DNA of 64,000 bases from Hirsutella rhossiliensis (taxonomy: Eukaryota > Ascomycota > Sordariomycetes > Hypocreales > Ophiocordycipitaceae). The stretch lies in assembly GCF_020360975.1 (NCBI RefSeq), contig NW_025408687.1, forward strand, positions 124,001 through 188,000. Direction: 5' to 3'. Under the pieces are notes generated by a model, which was given only the letters and a program-made list of their open reading frames with translations, did no database searches and had not been told where the DNA came from. The translations under genes were made by a program, and so were the position numbers. Positions 1-12,800 of the stretch are shown piece by piece (positions within the stretch are counted from its first letter, which is position 1; each line of letters starts with the position of its first letter).

Positions 1-573
1 GGCTCCAGCCGGTCCGGCTACGGGACCGATTCGGACCTTGGGGACTCGGAGGAGGACGAGAAGAGGGCCAAGAAGATGAGAGGTAAGCAAGTTTTGACCA
101 CTGGTCTCGCAACCATTGCCACCATCCACGCAGCACACGGGGTCTATCAGAGCATGGAGAAGAGGCGCTCCCGCCAGAGAGCAGTCCAGGAGGGGAGAAT
201 GAGCCCTGAGGAGGCCAAGAAGCTCAAGACAAAGGCCGTCATGCAGGACGCGGCAGCCGTCGGCATCGCCGCCCTGGGCATCAAGGGCGCCCTCGGGGAG
301 ATGAAGGAAGCCAAGGAGATGACCCACGAGTGCAAGGAGTTCAAACAAGAAAAGGTTCGCCGCCACGAGAGGCGCGAGCAGCGGCGCATGCAGCAGTACC
401 GCGGCCTCGATCACCGCGACCGGCGGGCCGACAGCGTCCCGGCGCGTCCCCGGTCGCAGCACTACTACCCAGACTCCGAGTCCGACGACTACGACTACGG
501 GCCGCGGTACACTGATGACAATCCTTACGGAGCTGCGAGGCTCCCGGCGCCGCCCATGGGCCGTGCTGGATAG
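1..573 (+). CDS. Conserved fungal protein of unknown function, C-terminal part
   Basis: The reading frame is open from base 1 to the TAG at 571-573, giving 190 residues; the 5' part lies outside the window. It starts with a Ser/Asp/Glu-rich stretch. A Lys/Arg-rich alpha-helical region follows, with alternating Ala-rich segments (the TTGLATIATIHAAHGVYQ segment and AAAVGIAALGIKGAL) that resemble short amphipathic or weakly hydrophobic helices. A run of charged residues (RRHERREQRRMQQ) leads into a disordered Asp/Tyr-rich and Pro-rich tail. I recognise this as the C-terminal type of an uncharacterised, largely disordered fungal protein, but I cannot give a function. An ATG at 76 is in frame, but the open frame above it makes a start there unlikely. 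Confidence 0.7.
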   Translation, partial: GSSRSGYGTDSDLGDSEEDEKRAKKMRGKQVLTTGLATIATIHAAHGVYQSMEKRRSRQRAVQEGRMSPEEAKKLKTKAVMQDAAAVGIAALGIKGALGEMKEAKEMTHECKEFKQEKVRRHERREQRRMQQYRGLDHRDRRADSVPARPRSQHYYPDSESDDYDYGPRYTDDNPYGAARLPAPPMGRAG

Positions 574-2625
574 GCACTCTCGGCTCAAGGGAGTGCCCGA
601 CTGGCCGCTGCTCGACGCTCACGGTCCATTCTGCGGCAAACTCGGCGTGACCGGCCCGCACTGGTCTTGGCCGCCCTCTTCTGTCCCCCAGATACCTTGT
701 ATCTGTCCTGATGGCGAACTCGACGTCTCTTGCAAGCAGCAACCACGTGCCCGACGAAGCACTCTCAATTGAGGTGGCGTCATGGACTGCTAGTTGAAAG
801 CCCGCACGAAAAATCAAGAAAGGAGCAGAGCAAGCATATCAGAGGGGAGGGGGGGGGGGCCATTGCGTGACGTTGTGCGCACACGGAGAGGCCCCCAAAG
901 CAGACACAGAGCAGAGGCTGCTCCGGAAGACCCCTCGTCCTCGCCGGTTCTCCCGCTGCATGTCTCCCTGCTCGGGGCAGCTGGATCGCATGATGGAAAC
1001 ACCCTGCCATGTGGTTGTGGCTGTCCCTTGTTCCCTCAACCCTTGGTGCAAGCCACATTCCTTTGCTTCTTCCTGCTCTTGCTTGCCGCACCACTCTCAC
1101 ACACACGCACATGTTGTATCCATGAGGAATGACTAATGACAAATAAACCGTGATAGACCATCGCCGTTACTGAGTGGTTTCAATCTGCTGCCTCTTGTCT
1201 GCCGACTCTTACCCCCTTTCCCCCCCCGCCCCGCCGGCCCCGACTACCCGAGGAAAGAAGGATATGACGAAACGGCGCAGCAGATCCACGACACGAGGAC
1301 GGATCCCGGCGACCGGGATGTGAAACGGCACCGAAGACGAGAGAAGGGATGCAAGGCATCGAACTAAGGGATCAAAACCGGTTGCGAAAAAAGAAACGAA
1401 TGAAAAAAAAAACAGAGACAACAGACCGACAGATGCAGAAAGGTGGGTTCTTTTTTCCTCGGGTGTGAAGTGTGCGTGCGTGGTTGCGTGGTATGACGAA
1501 CAGTGTTCGGTTCGGGAGCGTTGGACGAGAGATCCAAGGGGAGGGGGGGCGTGGCATGACGATGCATGCCAGTGGCGCTGGGTCTTCGGCAAAGGCGGCG
1601 CCGCCAAAAGGTGAGACGAGAAGGTGCAGAGCTTTGTCTCTCGCATCAGTCCTCGCTGCCTAGCTTACGGAGGGGGGCCTATATCGCTCACTCTCTCTCT
1701 CTCGCTCCCCCTCTCTCTTGGATTCTTGGGCATTTCTCACATAGGCACACACACTCTCCCGTGTATCACCCTTGGCACGGATTTGTTACTGAACAAATGG
1801 GAAGGGGGCCGGCAGATTGTAACTACGGTAGACGAGATACGATGACGAAGCTGTTACCCGGGAGCGGCGACGGATTGAATGATGAAACGAAATGAACTGA
1901 AAACGAGGGTGGCCAAGACCACTGACTGACCCTTGCCATGCCTGTCTGTTGGTGCGGAGTGTTCGTAGGGGTAGTCCGTCAATCCGTGTAAGGAAAAAAC
2001 AGGTGGATTCAACGGACCGACAGACGGACAGGTTGACAGGCTGCAGCTCCCCCACTCGATATGCGGCAGAATGACATCACGAGTTGGCCCCCCTTGCCCC
2101 GCAGTGCCTTGATTTTTTTTGGGGGTTGGGTTTTCAGCTGCCCGGGCCCGGGGAGGGGGGATGGAGGGGAGTTGGCGGCGGGCGGGGACGGGACGTGCGC
2201 GTGCGCTGAGGATCCGGATGAAATGTGTTGGTGGTGAGCATGTCAAGGGGCAGACAGGGCGAGCAGGGCAACAATGAACGAATAGACGGTGGAGTGATTT
2301 GCTGGTACTCTGGAGACTGCCGAGCGATGGGGGGAGAGAGAGTGAGAAAGGAGGCTTCACTCTGCATTTGCTCAACGTACATAGAGTGGTGACTGGGGCG
2401 ATGGCGACGAGCTTTGTGCCCGTTTGTTCAGCATTACAGTTAAAGGTCCTGCAAGACACCGTCTGCGCATGCGCGTACCTGGATGCAGCAAGCTTGCTCC
2501 CAAACATGCACGATGCCCTCATGCCCTCCTGGGAACAAGCTGAGCAACCCACCCCTTCCCCCTGTCCCTTTTCTGTTCCTCGCAAAACCAACCCAACAGC
2601 CAAGCGAACGCCCTTGCAAATTTCC
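574..2625. other. Gene-free stretch between two convergent genes
   Basis: About 2 kb separates the 3' ends of the flanking genes. I see only short chance frames, a run of 11 G (849-859), purine/pyrimidine-biased tracts (for example 1685-1725), and an AATAAA-like element near 1142 that could serve 3' end formation of the upstream gene. No recognisable gene was found. Confidence 0.6.
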
Positions 2626-4665
2626 CTACTCCCCCCCGGCCGCCCCCGACAGGTCGCCGCCCGTCTGCTTCCACTTCTGGGCCAGCGCCAGGACGTTGGA
2701 CAGGCTCTTTGCCTGCTGCTCGTCGGCGGGGAAGACGTAGTCGACGTACTCGTCGTGCGAGCCGTCGTCGAGCAGCCGCCGCCGCCGCGTCCGCCGCGGC
2801 ATCAGCCGCTGCACGCGCTCCATGTCGTCGCCCGACCCGTGCGTCCGCTCAAACGACAGCCACGCGTTGAGCAGCGATACCCGCTCCTCCTTGAGCTCCT
2901 TGTCGCGCATGCTCTTGTGCGCCCGCTCAAACACGCCCCGCGCCCGCGCCTTGGCCTCGTCGCTCACCGCCTGCTCCTCGTCGCCTTCGCCCTCCTCGTC
3001 CTCCTCGGGTATGTTAATCTCAAAGTGCGCGTAGCTGATCCACACCTTGACGTGGTCCGTCTTGGCCAGCAGCCGCTCGTACAGCTCGCGCGTCCGCTCG
3101 TACTCGCCCTCCTCCTCCTCAAAGTCAATGTAGGCCTTCCACAACAGCTCCGGCATGTCCAGCTGCGCCTGGCTGATGGCCAGCTCGAAGATGGCCCGCG
3201 TGCGCTCCAGGTCGTCGAGCCCGCGCTCCAGCTCGGCAAACTTGATCCACGTCTGGCAGTTGGCCGGGTTGTGCTCGACGTGTTTCTCGTACAGGGTCCG
3301 GCACCGCACAAACTCAAACAGCCTGCGCTCCAGGTCAATGAAGCCGTTGAAGATCTTGTCTTTGGGGCACTTGTGGACCGCCCGCCACAGCAGGTTCCTC
3401 GCCGCTGCGAGCTGGCCCTGCCGGACCTCAAACTGCGCCGCCAGCAGCCACATCTTGGCAAACGTAAACTTTTTGCGCGGAATCAGGTCCAAGCAAGTGC
3501 TGTAGATTTGCCGCGTCCGCTCCACGTCCTTGCCCTCGAGCTCCTCCCAGATGGCGTAGAAGATCCAGAGATAGATGTATCGCCGCCAATGCCGCTTTTC
3601 TTGCGTCGGCGGCACTTGGGCGACGGCCCTTTCGTACACATCCCGAACGCGGTCGGCGTCTCCAGCCGATTCCTCCAGTCTGGCGTAGTCAAACCAGGCA
3701 TCGTAGTTTTTCGGGTTCTCCCTGACTTGCTCCTCGTACAGCCTCCGCCTCTTGGACAGCACCACGTCTTCGACTCCGTCCTGGTCGCCAAACTGCTTCT
3801 CAAACGTCGTGTACGCTTTGTGCAGTACCATTGACTTGGACCGCGGAAGCCGGTCGAGGGCGTACTTGTAAATGGCCCGGGCTCGCTCGTACTCCTTGAG
3901 CTTGGCCTCAAACCTCGCGTACGCGATGAACAGCCTCTCGTCGACGAACTCGTCACCCAGGGCCTCGATCGCGCTCCCAAAGACTTCGCGTACCAAGTCG
4001 CTCGTGCCGTACTCTTCTTCAAACTTGGCCCATTTGATCCAGTTGCGCGGTTCGGGGTGTACCACGGTAAAGGTGCGGAAAATGTCGCGCGCCCGCTCAA
4101 ACTCCCCGTATCGCTTCTCGAGCTTGATGTACGCGTTCCATGCCGCCTCGTCCGGCTGCCATTGCATCCAGCGGTCAAATACCTGACGGGTGCCCGGGAT
4201 ATTGCCCAGCATCTCCTCCATGTAGACATACTTATACCACAGCTTGTCCACGCGAGGCAGTACGGCGACTGCGCGGTCCAGCAGGTTCCGCGAGTGGTTG
4301 ATGTTGCGCGACTTCATCTCGGCCTCGATGTAGCGGATCCATAGCTGGACGCTGTGGGGGTGGACATCGAGGGCGCGCTCAAAGACGGAGCGCGCCCGCG
4401 CAAACTCCTTTTGCTCCAGCTCCCATTGCGCATACTGGGTCCAGTTGTGAAGGCTGATGCGGTTGCGGCGGACATAGTCTTCGAATCCCTTGCGCTTCCT
4501 CCCCTGGTACTCGTGCAGCTCCTCGAGGTCGCTGAATCGCTGCGTCGGCGCCTGTAGGGAGACCTCTTGGCGATCGACGGCCTCTCGGAGAAGCTGCTCG
4601 GCACTGATCTGCACGGGCGCCGCGGCTTTGTTCTTGACCTTCGGGGGGCCCCTCGAGGACTCCAT
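2626..4665 (-). CDS. clf1: Pre-mRNA-splicing factor Clf1 (Syf3/crooked-neck), HAT-repeat protein
   Basis: One exon encodes 679 residues if translation starts at the ATG at 4665 ([12 protein letters not shown]). An in-frame upstream ATG at 4758 would add 31 residues, but the protein family usually begins with the [12 protein letters not shown] sequence. The protein is almost entirely half-a-TPR (HAT) repeats from about residue 60 to 640, with repeated W...Y/F...E and ARxxFERAL patterns such as [20 protein letters not shown]. The C-terminus is Arg-rich, then acidic. Clf1 is a scaffold of the Prp19-associated (NTC) complex that helps tri-snRNP addition and spliceosome activation in the nucleus. 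Length fits the family. The gene is divergent from prp31, another splicing factor. I see no intron and no damage. Confidence 0.95.
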   Translation of the reverse strand: MESSRGPPKVKNKAAAPVQISAEQLLREAVDRQEVSLQAPTQRFSDLEELHEYQGRKRKGFEDYVRRNRISLHNWTQYAQWELEQKEFARARSVFERALDVHPHSVQLWIRYIEAEMKSRNINHSRNLLDRAVAVLPRVDKLWYKYVYMEEMLGNIPGTRQVFDRWMQWQPDEAAWNAYIKLEKRYGEFERARDIFRTFTVVHPEPRNWIKWAKFEEEYGTSDLVREVFGSAIEALGDEFVDERLFIAYARFEAKLKEYERARAIYKYALDRLPRSKSMVLHKAYTTFEKQFGDQDGVEDVVLSKRRRLYEEQVRENPKNYDAWFDYARLEESAGDADRVRDVYERAVAQVPPTQEKRHWRRYIYLWIFYAIWEELEGKDVERTRQIYSTCLDLIPRKKFTFAKMWLLAAQFEVRQGQLAAARNLLWRAVHKCPKDKIFNGFIDLERRLFEFVRCRTLYEKHVEHNPANCQTWIKFAELERGLDDLERTRAIFELAISQAQLDMPELLWKAYIDFEEEEGEYERTRELYERLLAKTDHVKVWISYAHFEINIPEEDEEGEGDEEQAVSDEAKARARGVFERAHKSMRDKELKEERVSLLNAWLSFERTHGSGDDMERVQRLMPRRTRRRRLLDDGSHDEYVDYVFPADEQQAKSLSNVLALAQKWKQTGGDLSGAAGGE

Positions 4666-4941
4666 GGTGCTTCTGGCGCCGAGGCTGGACGAGAGGAGAG
4701 AGTTGGAGAATTCGACCGGCCGTCGTTGCTTCCAGCCCCGTGACTTGCCAAATTTCATCGATAAGATAAGAAAGGGTGCCTAGCCTTGCCTCGCGGCGCA
4801 CGGACCAAGTCTGTCATCATTTCAGCCTCGTTTGCAGCCAGAAACCATTTATTCTTCCCGGCCTGCTCCTATTACATTCACCACGGTCTGAGCCTCCCAT
4901 CTACGTCCCTTCAGCCGCCCATCGTGAGAATCGTCGTCACC
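4666..4941. promoter_or_regulatory. Shared divergent promoter region of clf1 and prp31
   Basis: Only 276 bp lies between the two ATGs, so both genes probably use overlapping promoter sequence. It contains an ATCGATAAGATAAG stretch (about 4758-4771) and pyrimidine-rich parts near both starts. No TATA box is obvious. Assignment as a bidirectional promoter is inference from spacing and orientation. Confidence 0.55.
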
Positions 4942-6873
4942 ATGGCCACGGTCGCGGAGGAACTACTCAACGACTTTGGAAGCCTGGGAGATGAGGCCGA
5001 CGAGGAAAACGATGGCCTCGTGTACGCAGAAAAGGCCCACGGAGGGCGCGACGACGCCATGGAGCTGGATGGCCAACACGCCGCCCAGCAGGACGATTTC
5101 CCAGACGAACATGCGGGCAACGACTTGCACGACCTCGAGGATGCCGAGGCGACCAAGGCCAGAGTAGAGAAGATGAAGCTCGGCGATGTCAAGGATGTGC
5201 GCAGCGTGGCTAGCCTGATGCAGACTCTGGAGCCCGTCATGGAGGTCAGTAAACCCCCCTCCCCTCTGCCATGCCAGAGGCGCCCTCCCCTACGTTTCAT
5301 GCAGAGTTGTTTACATTCGGCTCCTCAAGAAGTAGACCTAACGTTTTGCCCGTGACCGCTGCAGAAAATCGCCCATTTCCGATCGCAATCATCGACGCAG
5401 ACGGCTGTCGTTGGCAACATCGAGGACCACCCCGAGTACAGCCTGTTGACGCAGTCGAACAACCTCTCGACCATGATTGACGGCGAGGTGGCTCTCGTCC
5501 ACAAGTTTACACGCGATCACTACTCGACTCGCTTCCCCGAACTAGAGAGGCTTGTCACCACGCCTCTAGAGTATGCCAAGGTCGTGACCATTATCGGCAA
5601 CGGACCCATGACCTCGGATAGCATCAAGGCTCTCCAGACAGCCACGGACAATCCACTGGGAATGGGACTGAAGGCCGTCTTGGACGGGCCGTCTCTCATG
5701 ATTGTGACGGTGGAAGCAACGACCTCCAAGGGCGACGAGATGAGCGACGATGAGCTGCAGCGCGTGCGGCAGGCCTGCGACATGGTCATTTCCCTCCACC
5801 GGGCCAAGCTCATCCTCACAGAATACGTCCAGTCGCGCATGACCGTTTTTGCCCCGAACCTGACAGCCCTCATTGGGTCCCTCACGGCGGCGCAGCTGCT
5901 CAATGCCGCCGGCGGCCTGACGGGCCTGTCCAAGACACCAGCCTGCAACATCCCGTCGTGGGGATCCAAGAAGAGACAGGCAGGCCTGGCTACCAACATT
6001 GGGATCCGCCAGCAAGGGTACCTGTACCATTCGGAGATGGTTCAGCACATACCAAACGACATGAAAAAGCAGGCCATGCGGATTGTCGCGGCGAAGCTGG
6101 TCCTGGCAGCGCGAGTGGACCGGATTCACTCAAGCCCCGACGGCAGAACGGGGGATGAGCTGAGGTCGGCTTGCATTGAGCGGCTTGAGAAGCTAACGGA
6201 GCCTCCGCCGAACAAGGGGCAACGGGCGCTCCCCATCCCGGACGACAAGCCGTCTCGCAAGCGGGGCGGACGGAGAGCGAGAAAGGCCAAGGAAGCGCTT
6301 GCAATGACGGATCTACGCAAAGAGCAGAACCGCATGGCGTTTGGCAAGGAGGAGCAGGAGGTCGGGTACGGCACGGGGGAAAGCACCGTGGGCATGGGCA
6401 TGATTGGACAAAAGAACGACGGCAGGATCAGGGCCCTCCAGGTTGACAACCGCACGCGGGCGAAGCTCAGCGCCAAGAACAAGGGCTGGGGAGGAGTGGG
6501 CGCAGGAGGCGCCGCCTCCAACATAGGCTTTGGGCAGCCGGCGGGCGTGGACCTCGGAGGCAAAGGGCTGCGAGCTGCGGGGGTGGGCAGCTCGGCCAGA
6601 GGAGCCGTGGGCACGACGTCGTCGCTCACGTTTACGCCGGTGCAAGGCCTCGAGCTCGTGGACCCGAAGGTACGGTCGCAGCTAGGCCAGAAGCGCAAGG
6701 CAGAAGAGGACCGATGGTTCAAGGGCGGATCGTTTACGCAGGTTGGCAGTGGTGGCGGCGGGTCAAGCGCGGATGTCGGGTCGGGCGGCTTCAAGGTGCC
6801 GGAGGTGCCGGCGGCGAAACGGGTCGACACGGGTGCGACCAAGATGGAGCCGCCGCCGAGCCGGAAGCAATGA
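4942..6873 (+). CDS. prp31: U4/U6 snRNP protein Prp31
   Basis: Two exons, 4942-5244 and 5365-6873, encode 603 residues; the 120 bp intron has donor GTCAGT and acceptor GCAG. The junction reads EPVME|KIAHF, which matches the family. A second GT four bases downstream would shift the frame. Exon 1 gives an acidic N-terminus. The Nop domain lies around residues 250-353 (SRMTVFAPNLTALIG, then LSKTPACNIPSWGSKKRQ), followed by a KPSRKRGGRRARKAKEA basic segment and the Prp31 C-terminal domain (RKEQNRMAFGKEEQE). The tail is Gly-rich. Prp31 binds the 15.5K protein-U4 RNA complex and bridges U4/U6 to U5 in the tri-snRNP. The start ATG has a good context (GTCACCATGG). Confidence 0.95.
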
Positions 6874-9800
6874 GGTGCTGAGCAATGAGGCCAAGCGACG
6901 GCGGTTTTTCTTGCCTCTTATTTCCCTTACTTCTTGTTTCCCCTTGGAGGCGGGGGACTAGCAGGAAATATCATGCCTGTCTCGGGGGAAGGCTGTCGTT
7001 CATTTCTTTTCTCACTTCACCTGGGCGATGGACTCACTTTGCGGCCAGATGTCGAGCATGCATGGTCTGCAAAACATGGGGAAGCCTAGCTAGGCAGGGC
7101 GGCAACGGAGGCATGGCGGGCAGAATAGTCGAAGCGAATGCAGTAACAAGTCTTACAAGGATGGGCGATTAGATGTGGGTGTGGGCAGTACTGTGCGCAA
7201 ATGCATGCAGGGCCGTAAGCATGGAGAAGCAACATGGGCCTCTGTGGAATGGCATGTAAAACCTCGAGGGATAGGTATGCAAGATGCAAGCCCTCGCGGG
7301 GGAGAGGGGGTCCCCAGCACGACCCTGTCCCTGAGCGGTGACCGAGGCGAGAGGGGGGGGGGGGATTGACAGATCTCGATGGGCGCCAGAAGTGAGGCAT
7401 TGTCTGCATGGCGCAAAAACATGCCTCTGGGGGCGAAACCAGCATTCACTCGCACGGGTGGGAAAGTCAAGTCAAGCCAGAACGGACGGGGGAGGGGGGT
7501 GTGCGTGCTGAGTTGGGCTGCATTAGGCCGGCGGCGGCGGGCTTATACAGGATTGGATCAAAGACAAGCAACAGGAAGAATGCGGCAAAGAAGGAAAAAC
7601 ATGGGCATCTTGTCTCACGGCATCGAGATCTATGGGATGGAAATGGATGTTGATGGGAAAGGGGGGGCTTGAGAAAGGAGATTTCATGCGTGCGGCATAT
7701 GCTTGGAAGAGAGTTGAGCACGGGACAGTTGGGCCCGGCGGAAGAGCCCGTGCGAGTCAGTGAGCAGGATAAGGTGAGGGTGAGGAAACGAAGATGCTTG
7801 GCCAGAGTCTCGCGTCTGGATGAGTAGCGATTGTCATCCACGTGTGGTACCCCTTTCTCTCCCCTCCGCAGGTCAGCTAGCCGCAGGCACTCGTTCATCC
7901 ATCCACCACGGGCATCGACATCCGCGATCTTGTTTCTGGGTTCCTCCATGGATCCCCACGGCCAGTCCCCCTCTTGTTATTCTCCCTGTTTCCCGGCTTC
8001 TTGCCCCATGGCCACTCTTTACCACCCCTTTTCCAACTCTTGTCTTTCCACCTACAGCGGCCCCATTCATATCATTAGTCGACATGATAACTCATAGCCG
8101 GCCTGCAGCAAGGTCGGGGAATCAATAACAAAAGATGAATACACTCGCCCCCTGCACGGGTGAGACGGCCTAAAGTGGGATCTCCTCTGTGTCTCTTCAC
8201 GGCGACGCCTCTCACCGTCTAGATGGAACGCACGCCCCCCTGCCTTTGTCGGTAGCCGGGAGACACGAGGGGTCGAGCAAGGGGACGCAAGAGGTCCCTC
8301 AGTCATGGCAGTGACATCATTGACGCAGCCCGGTCTGGCATAAGCATACCAGAGGTTCATGTGTACCTGTCAGCCCTCACATTGGCATGGTAGACTCTGT
8401 GGCTTGCGCCGGGCGATCGGTAAATTAGAAAGGGAGGAATAAAAGTAAATAAGAAGGGTTCAGTCGAACAAGGTACCGGTAGCGCCAACTCAGCCGACAA
8501 AATGGGACAGTGGCCCCGGGAAAGAGGCTGCTAACGATGACCAGGACGCCGCAGCAGCACCGTAGTTGCGTGGAGGCCATCGCCGCTTTGCGGCTGCCGA
8601 GGGCGAGAGCCAGTAGCCAGAGAAATGGCTTTGCCTTGCCGCAGTGTGCACACCCCTCCATTCTCCATTGTGTGCCGTGCCTGGTTGGGCGACGGCCCAG
8701 GTTAGTCGAGCTGCTTTTCTGGTCGTGCTTGCTTGCTCAACTTGAGCCTGTCGGGCGCTCGATGGCGGCGTCGCCGGCAGTGTTGTTTTGCATGGAGCGA
8801 GGCATATGCAATGCATGCACGCCTGTCGCGATGCCATAAAGGACTGCGCTTGTTGGTGGGCCAAGGCTCCGTTGAAGCTCCCGAGGGGAGATGATCAGGG
8901 ACGTCGCATCGAGGCTCGAACCAAACATTCATCCACAAGCCCGCGTGCACCGAAGAAGAAAAGACGCAGCAGAAGCCACCCCCAGACACACGGGTGGCCG
9001 TTGAGCAAGGCGGCGTATCACGCGTGATGTGGCAAAAAGCGCCGAGACTGCCTGCCATCGCGGGAAGGAAAAAAGCTAGAAGTACATGGCCATGGGTACC
9101 GCGCCTACTGTACGAAGTCTCACTGTATACAAGGACTTCCTTCGTACGAGCCCGTTTATCAGCCATAGTCGGTCGCCACGAGTGTTTGCAAACGCGACGA
9201 TTCTGCTAAGAGGTAGGTACAGTACCTAGATAATCGGCCGCATTGCGAGTTTCGCATGATTCCTTCATGGCATTCTCATCCATCCTTCTGCCGGCTCCTC
9301 ATCCACAATCGCAGCATAGCACCCAGTCGCTCACCGAGAGGCCGACTCTTTGGGCTTTGGACAGTCGGTGTTCAAGGAGAAATGCCAGTCAGCTGCTACG
9401 CGAGTACTCCGTATAAGTTACCTTGGTAGCATGCCAGCGGCAAGCATGGTCTATGGAATCAAGCTGTCCCCCAGTCAGTCGGAGAGGGTTCTAAAAAGAA
9501 AGAGACGGCGAGCGGGTACTGCACAAGGGGTACCGGTAGGCTGCGACTACTCTATACATGGGGCACTTACCGGGTACGTACTATATGCTGGACCGGCAAA
9601 CGGGGAATACTTTCTCTACCGAGAAGAAGTCCCTTGATCGACCTGGCCAACGCCGGCCAAAAGCTTGGCTTTCCTGCCTGGATTTCTATTTGGTCCTCCT
9701 TTTCTCCGTTACTTGCTCCCCCTCTCTATGGGTCCTCGCTTAAGCTTCTAAAAGTTAAATATTCTAACGAGCGATAGAGGAAAACAGAGCACGCAAGATA

Positions 9801-12800
9801 CCCCGGCCTAGGTTCTGCACCTACTTCTCAAAGAGAGAAGCAAGGAGCAAGTGACCTCTCGTTCCTTCCCCTTCCCGTCTTTGCGGGTCGGCGGGGCAGG
9901 GCAAGAAGCGGGGCGGGGCGACGGGCATGTGGCGCTTGCGGGCCTGCCAACCTGGGTGGCTCCCTCCAGCCGCTCTCCACTTTAAAAAACCCCTTCCCTC
10001 TCCCCCGAAACGCGAAGGCGGATCTCGATCCGACACCGAAATCTCGATCGGCGTCAACAGGCCCATAATGCACGCCAGCAAGGTACCGTCCTGGGACTGT
10101 AGCTTGCTTGCCCCTTTTCGCAAGGCACAAAGCACAGAGTTTGGACCCTAGCACTGCCGCTAGGTACAGGATGTACATATCCGTACTTTGGTAGCGATCG
10201 CTCTTGCTGGATGCAGCCTGATCAATTCCGAAAAGGTTAACGAGGGACCCTCCCTCTTTCGTCGTCTCGTCCGTCCTCGTCCACGCATCCCGTCTACACC
10301 GTCGGTCGAGTCGAGCTCCCTGGTGTCTTGGCACGAGCTGTCTGCCCAGTATCACCGCCATGCCATGCTCACACGACGTCAACGTTGTGCCGCTGCCGCA
10401 TGCCATTGCTGGTCCTTGGCTTCTGTGTGCAAGACGCTATTGTGTCCTCAACCCCACAGTCTACTACTGCAGGTCTGTGTCCCGGATGACGATGAGGGCG
10501 CTGTCATGATGCAGCCCTGTCTCTTGTAACTGCTGTCAGCGAGAGGGTTTACACATGTTGGATCCGCTGGGTCTCTGGTCAAGCCCGAAAGGCCCAACGA
10601 CAATACCCGAGCGCTCTGATAGTTGGGTTTCCTCCTTCATTTTTGCATTTATTCGCGTCGAAGGACACCAAGACAGCCGACAGTGGCTTCCTGTGACGTC
10701 GACACGTACAATGTACTCACATGAGCCGGGGTCCCAGACCCCAGCAGGCTGCAGGACCCCGAAATGGATAGGTACGGTAGCTCGAGCAGTTGACGTCACG
10801 GCGAGATAGCCTGCTCGACGGGATAAACCAGGGCCGGAGCAAATGGCCCGCTGCGAGGAGTGGTTGCTTGCTGTCACATGCCACATGGGGATTAGGAGAC
10901 AAGCTATGGGAGAAATCCCAAACCTGGTCGACAAAGTCTCCGGCGACGGGCGTAGCGAATGGGAAAAAAGGGCATCCGTGGGCATGATGGTCTTGTGGCA
11001 GAATGGCATCCTCGACCACGCCAACCCAAGCACAGCAGCACACGGACGGTCGACCCAAGCAGCTCTTCTGTACTCTGTATTCGTGCCTGTTTACTTGTGA
11101 CGGCGGAGACCCACTCACTCTTCCCAGCTGGCCCGACGTTTTCCGATCTGTCCGATTATTGGCTGAGGCTCGGAGAGACGGCCCCGGACCCTGGGTGCGA
11201 CCCTGGATCTTTTTAAGCCTTGCCCGTTCGCAAAGGATGGCCCTCGCTGCTCACACCCCCGCCCTCCCACACTTTCTTTCCAAGGACTCCAGCTATGTGG
11301 CGCGTGGGTACACCCGGATACTTGTGTGCGCGGAATAACAAGCTAAACGGGCGATGCCTTACGTCAGGGTCAATTCACGATGACGACGCATTCCCGCCGT
11401 CGCTTGTTTGCCGGGCGACACATCAAACGTGCAAGCCCGGGGTGGCTGTGACCTGGCCATGCGAGCCGGAAGGATTGGGCCGGCCCTTGTCATGTACTTG
11501 GCAAAAGTCGCCGGCCGCCGTCGTCGTGTGCAAATTGCAGTCGGCGATCGAAACGAGGGGGGTCTGGTGATAGCGATGATTTTTTCTCTACACCGTGGAC
11601 TCATTCGAACAAACAGGGGATGAAAGGGGGCCACGCACTTTGTGACTAGTCTTTGCTCTCGCAGTGAGCTGTAATAAAAACTGAAGCAAAGGGCGTTGAT
11701 GCGATTGGGGTTTTCGGCGGTTCTTGTTTATTTTCCCTCCCTCCCTTGGGTCCTGTTGGTCCGGTTGGTGTCGTCAACGCGAACCGAGAACCGGATATCT
11801 GGGAATCATTGCGCAATGCAGTACCGAGTCGTTAAGCGACTAATACGACCACATACATACCCCTGGTCTGCGAGATGCGTCTCACGAACTTGTGGCTGGT
11901 AGCCAGCAGGCGCGTCGTGGCTTGACCCTTGACCCTCGTGCCAAAAGAGAGCTGTCAAACCTCGATCCTGACGTCACGCGTGCGCGGGTGAGCCGTTGGG
12001 AGAGTGAGGCTCCTTCCTTGCTTGGGCTGAGTCCCTTATGCTTGGAAAAAGGGGTCGACTTTGTTGTCGCGATCTAGATCGTGGTGGTGAGATCCGACCC
12101 CTTCCCCCCGCTTCATTCCGTGGTACTTGGTCCATGGCGTGCAATGTGATGGGGCTCCCGCCAGAATTCAGGTACCTTGGGTATACGCTAAGACTGGCCC
12201 TGGGATGGAGAGTTGGAGAGAGAGACAGAAGGTTGCGGCCAAGGGATGAGAGAGGAAGCGAGAGAGGATAGAGGGAGCAATCTAGCGACGAGTCAGTCAG
12301 CAACAAAAGATCGATGAAGCGGGCGCGAGATCTATCGGAAACGAGATCGGTCCCTCGGAGACGCACATGACAATTCCATGGGGGTAATCGGTGCGAATGT
12401 CGGCACCTGGACCGAGAGCCTCTCCCTTCGTTGGGATCTGGAACAAAGAAAACACCGATCAAGTCACAGGTGGTACGGATGAGATTGCGGCTCCCACCGG
12501 AGGAGATGCCTAAGCAGTTTCGGCTCGCCGCACTGATTCCATCTCCAGGGACCCTACATATCTGGTTTCCAGGCACGCTACCAGCACGCTTTATACGCGG
12601 CGAGACCGGGGGGGCCTGGGCATCTGGCGACGAACAACAGGCACGGAAGATGTTGTTAGACCATTATTGAGGGACTCGAGCAAGGTCTACCGGCCCATCT
12701 CAGGTGGGCGTGGGTTTCTTGTCATCAAATGCTCGGAAGTCATGGCAGGGTCACGTCAAGGGCAGTAGATGGATGCTTTCGCTTGCCGACAGAGAGGGCA

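Noticed and set aside
2299..3834. Open plus-strand frame of over 500 codons opposite clf1
   Set aside because: It lies antisense to clf1; low-complexity Leu/Arg/Pro composition and no family resemblance. Long antisense frames are common opposite GC-rich genes.
11974..12576. 200-codon frame on the minus strand in the long gene-free stretch
   Set aside because: Arg/Ser-rich, no domain, no sensible splice continuation.
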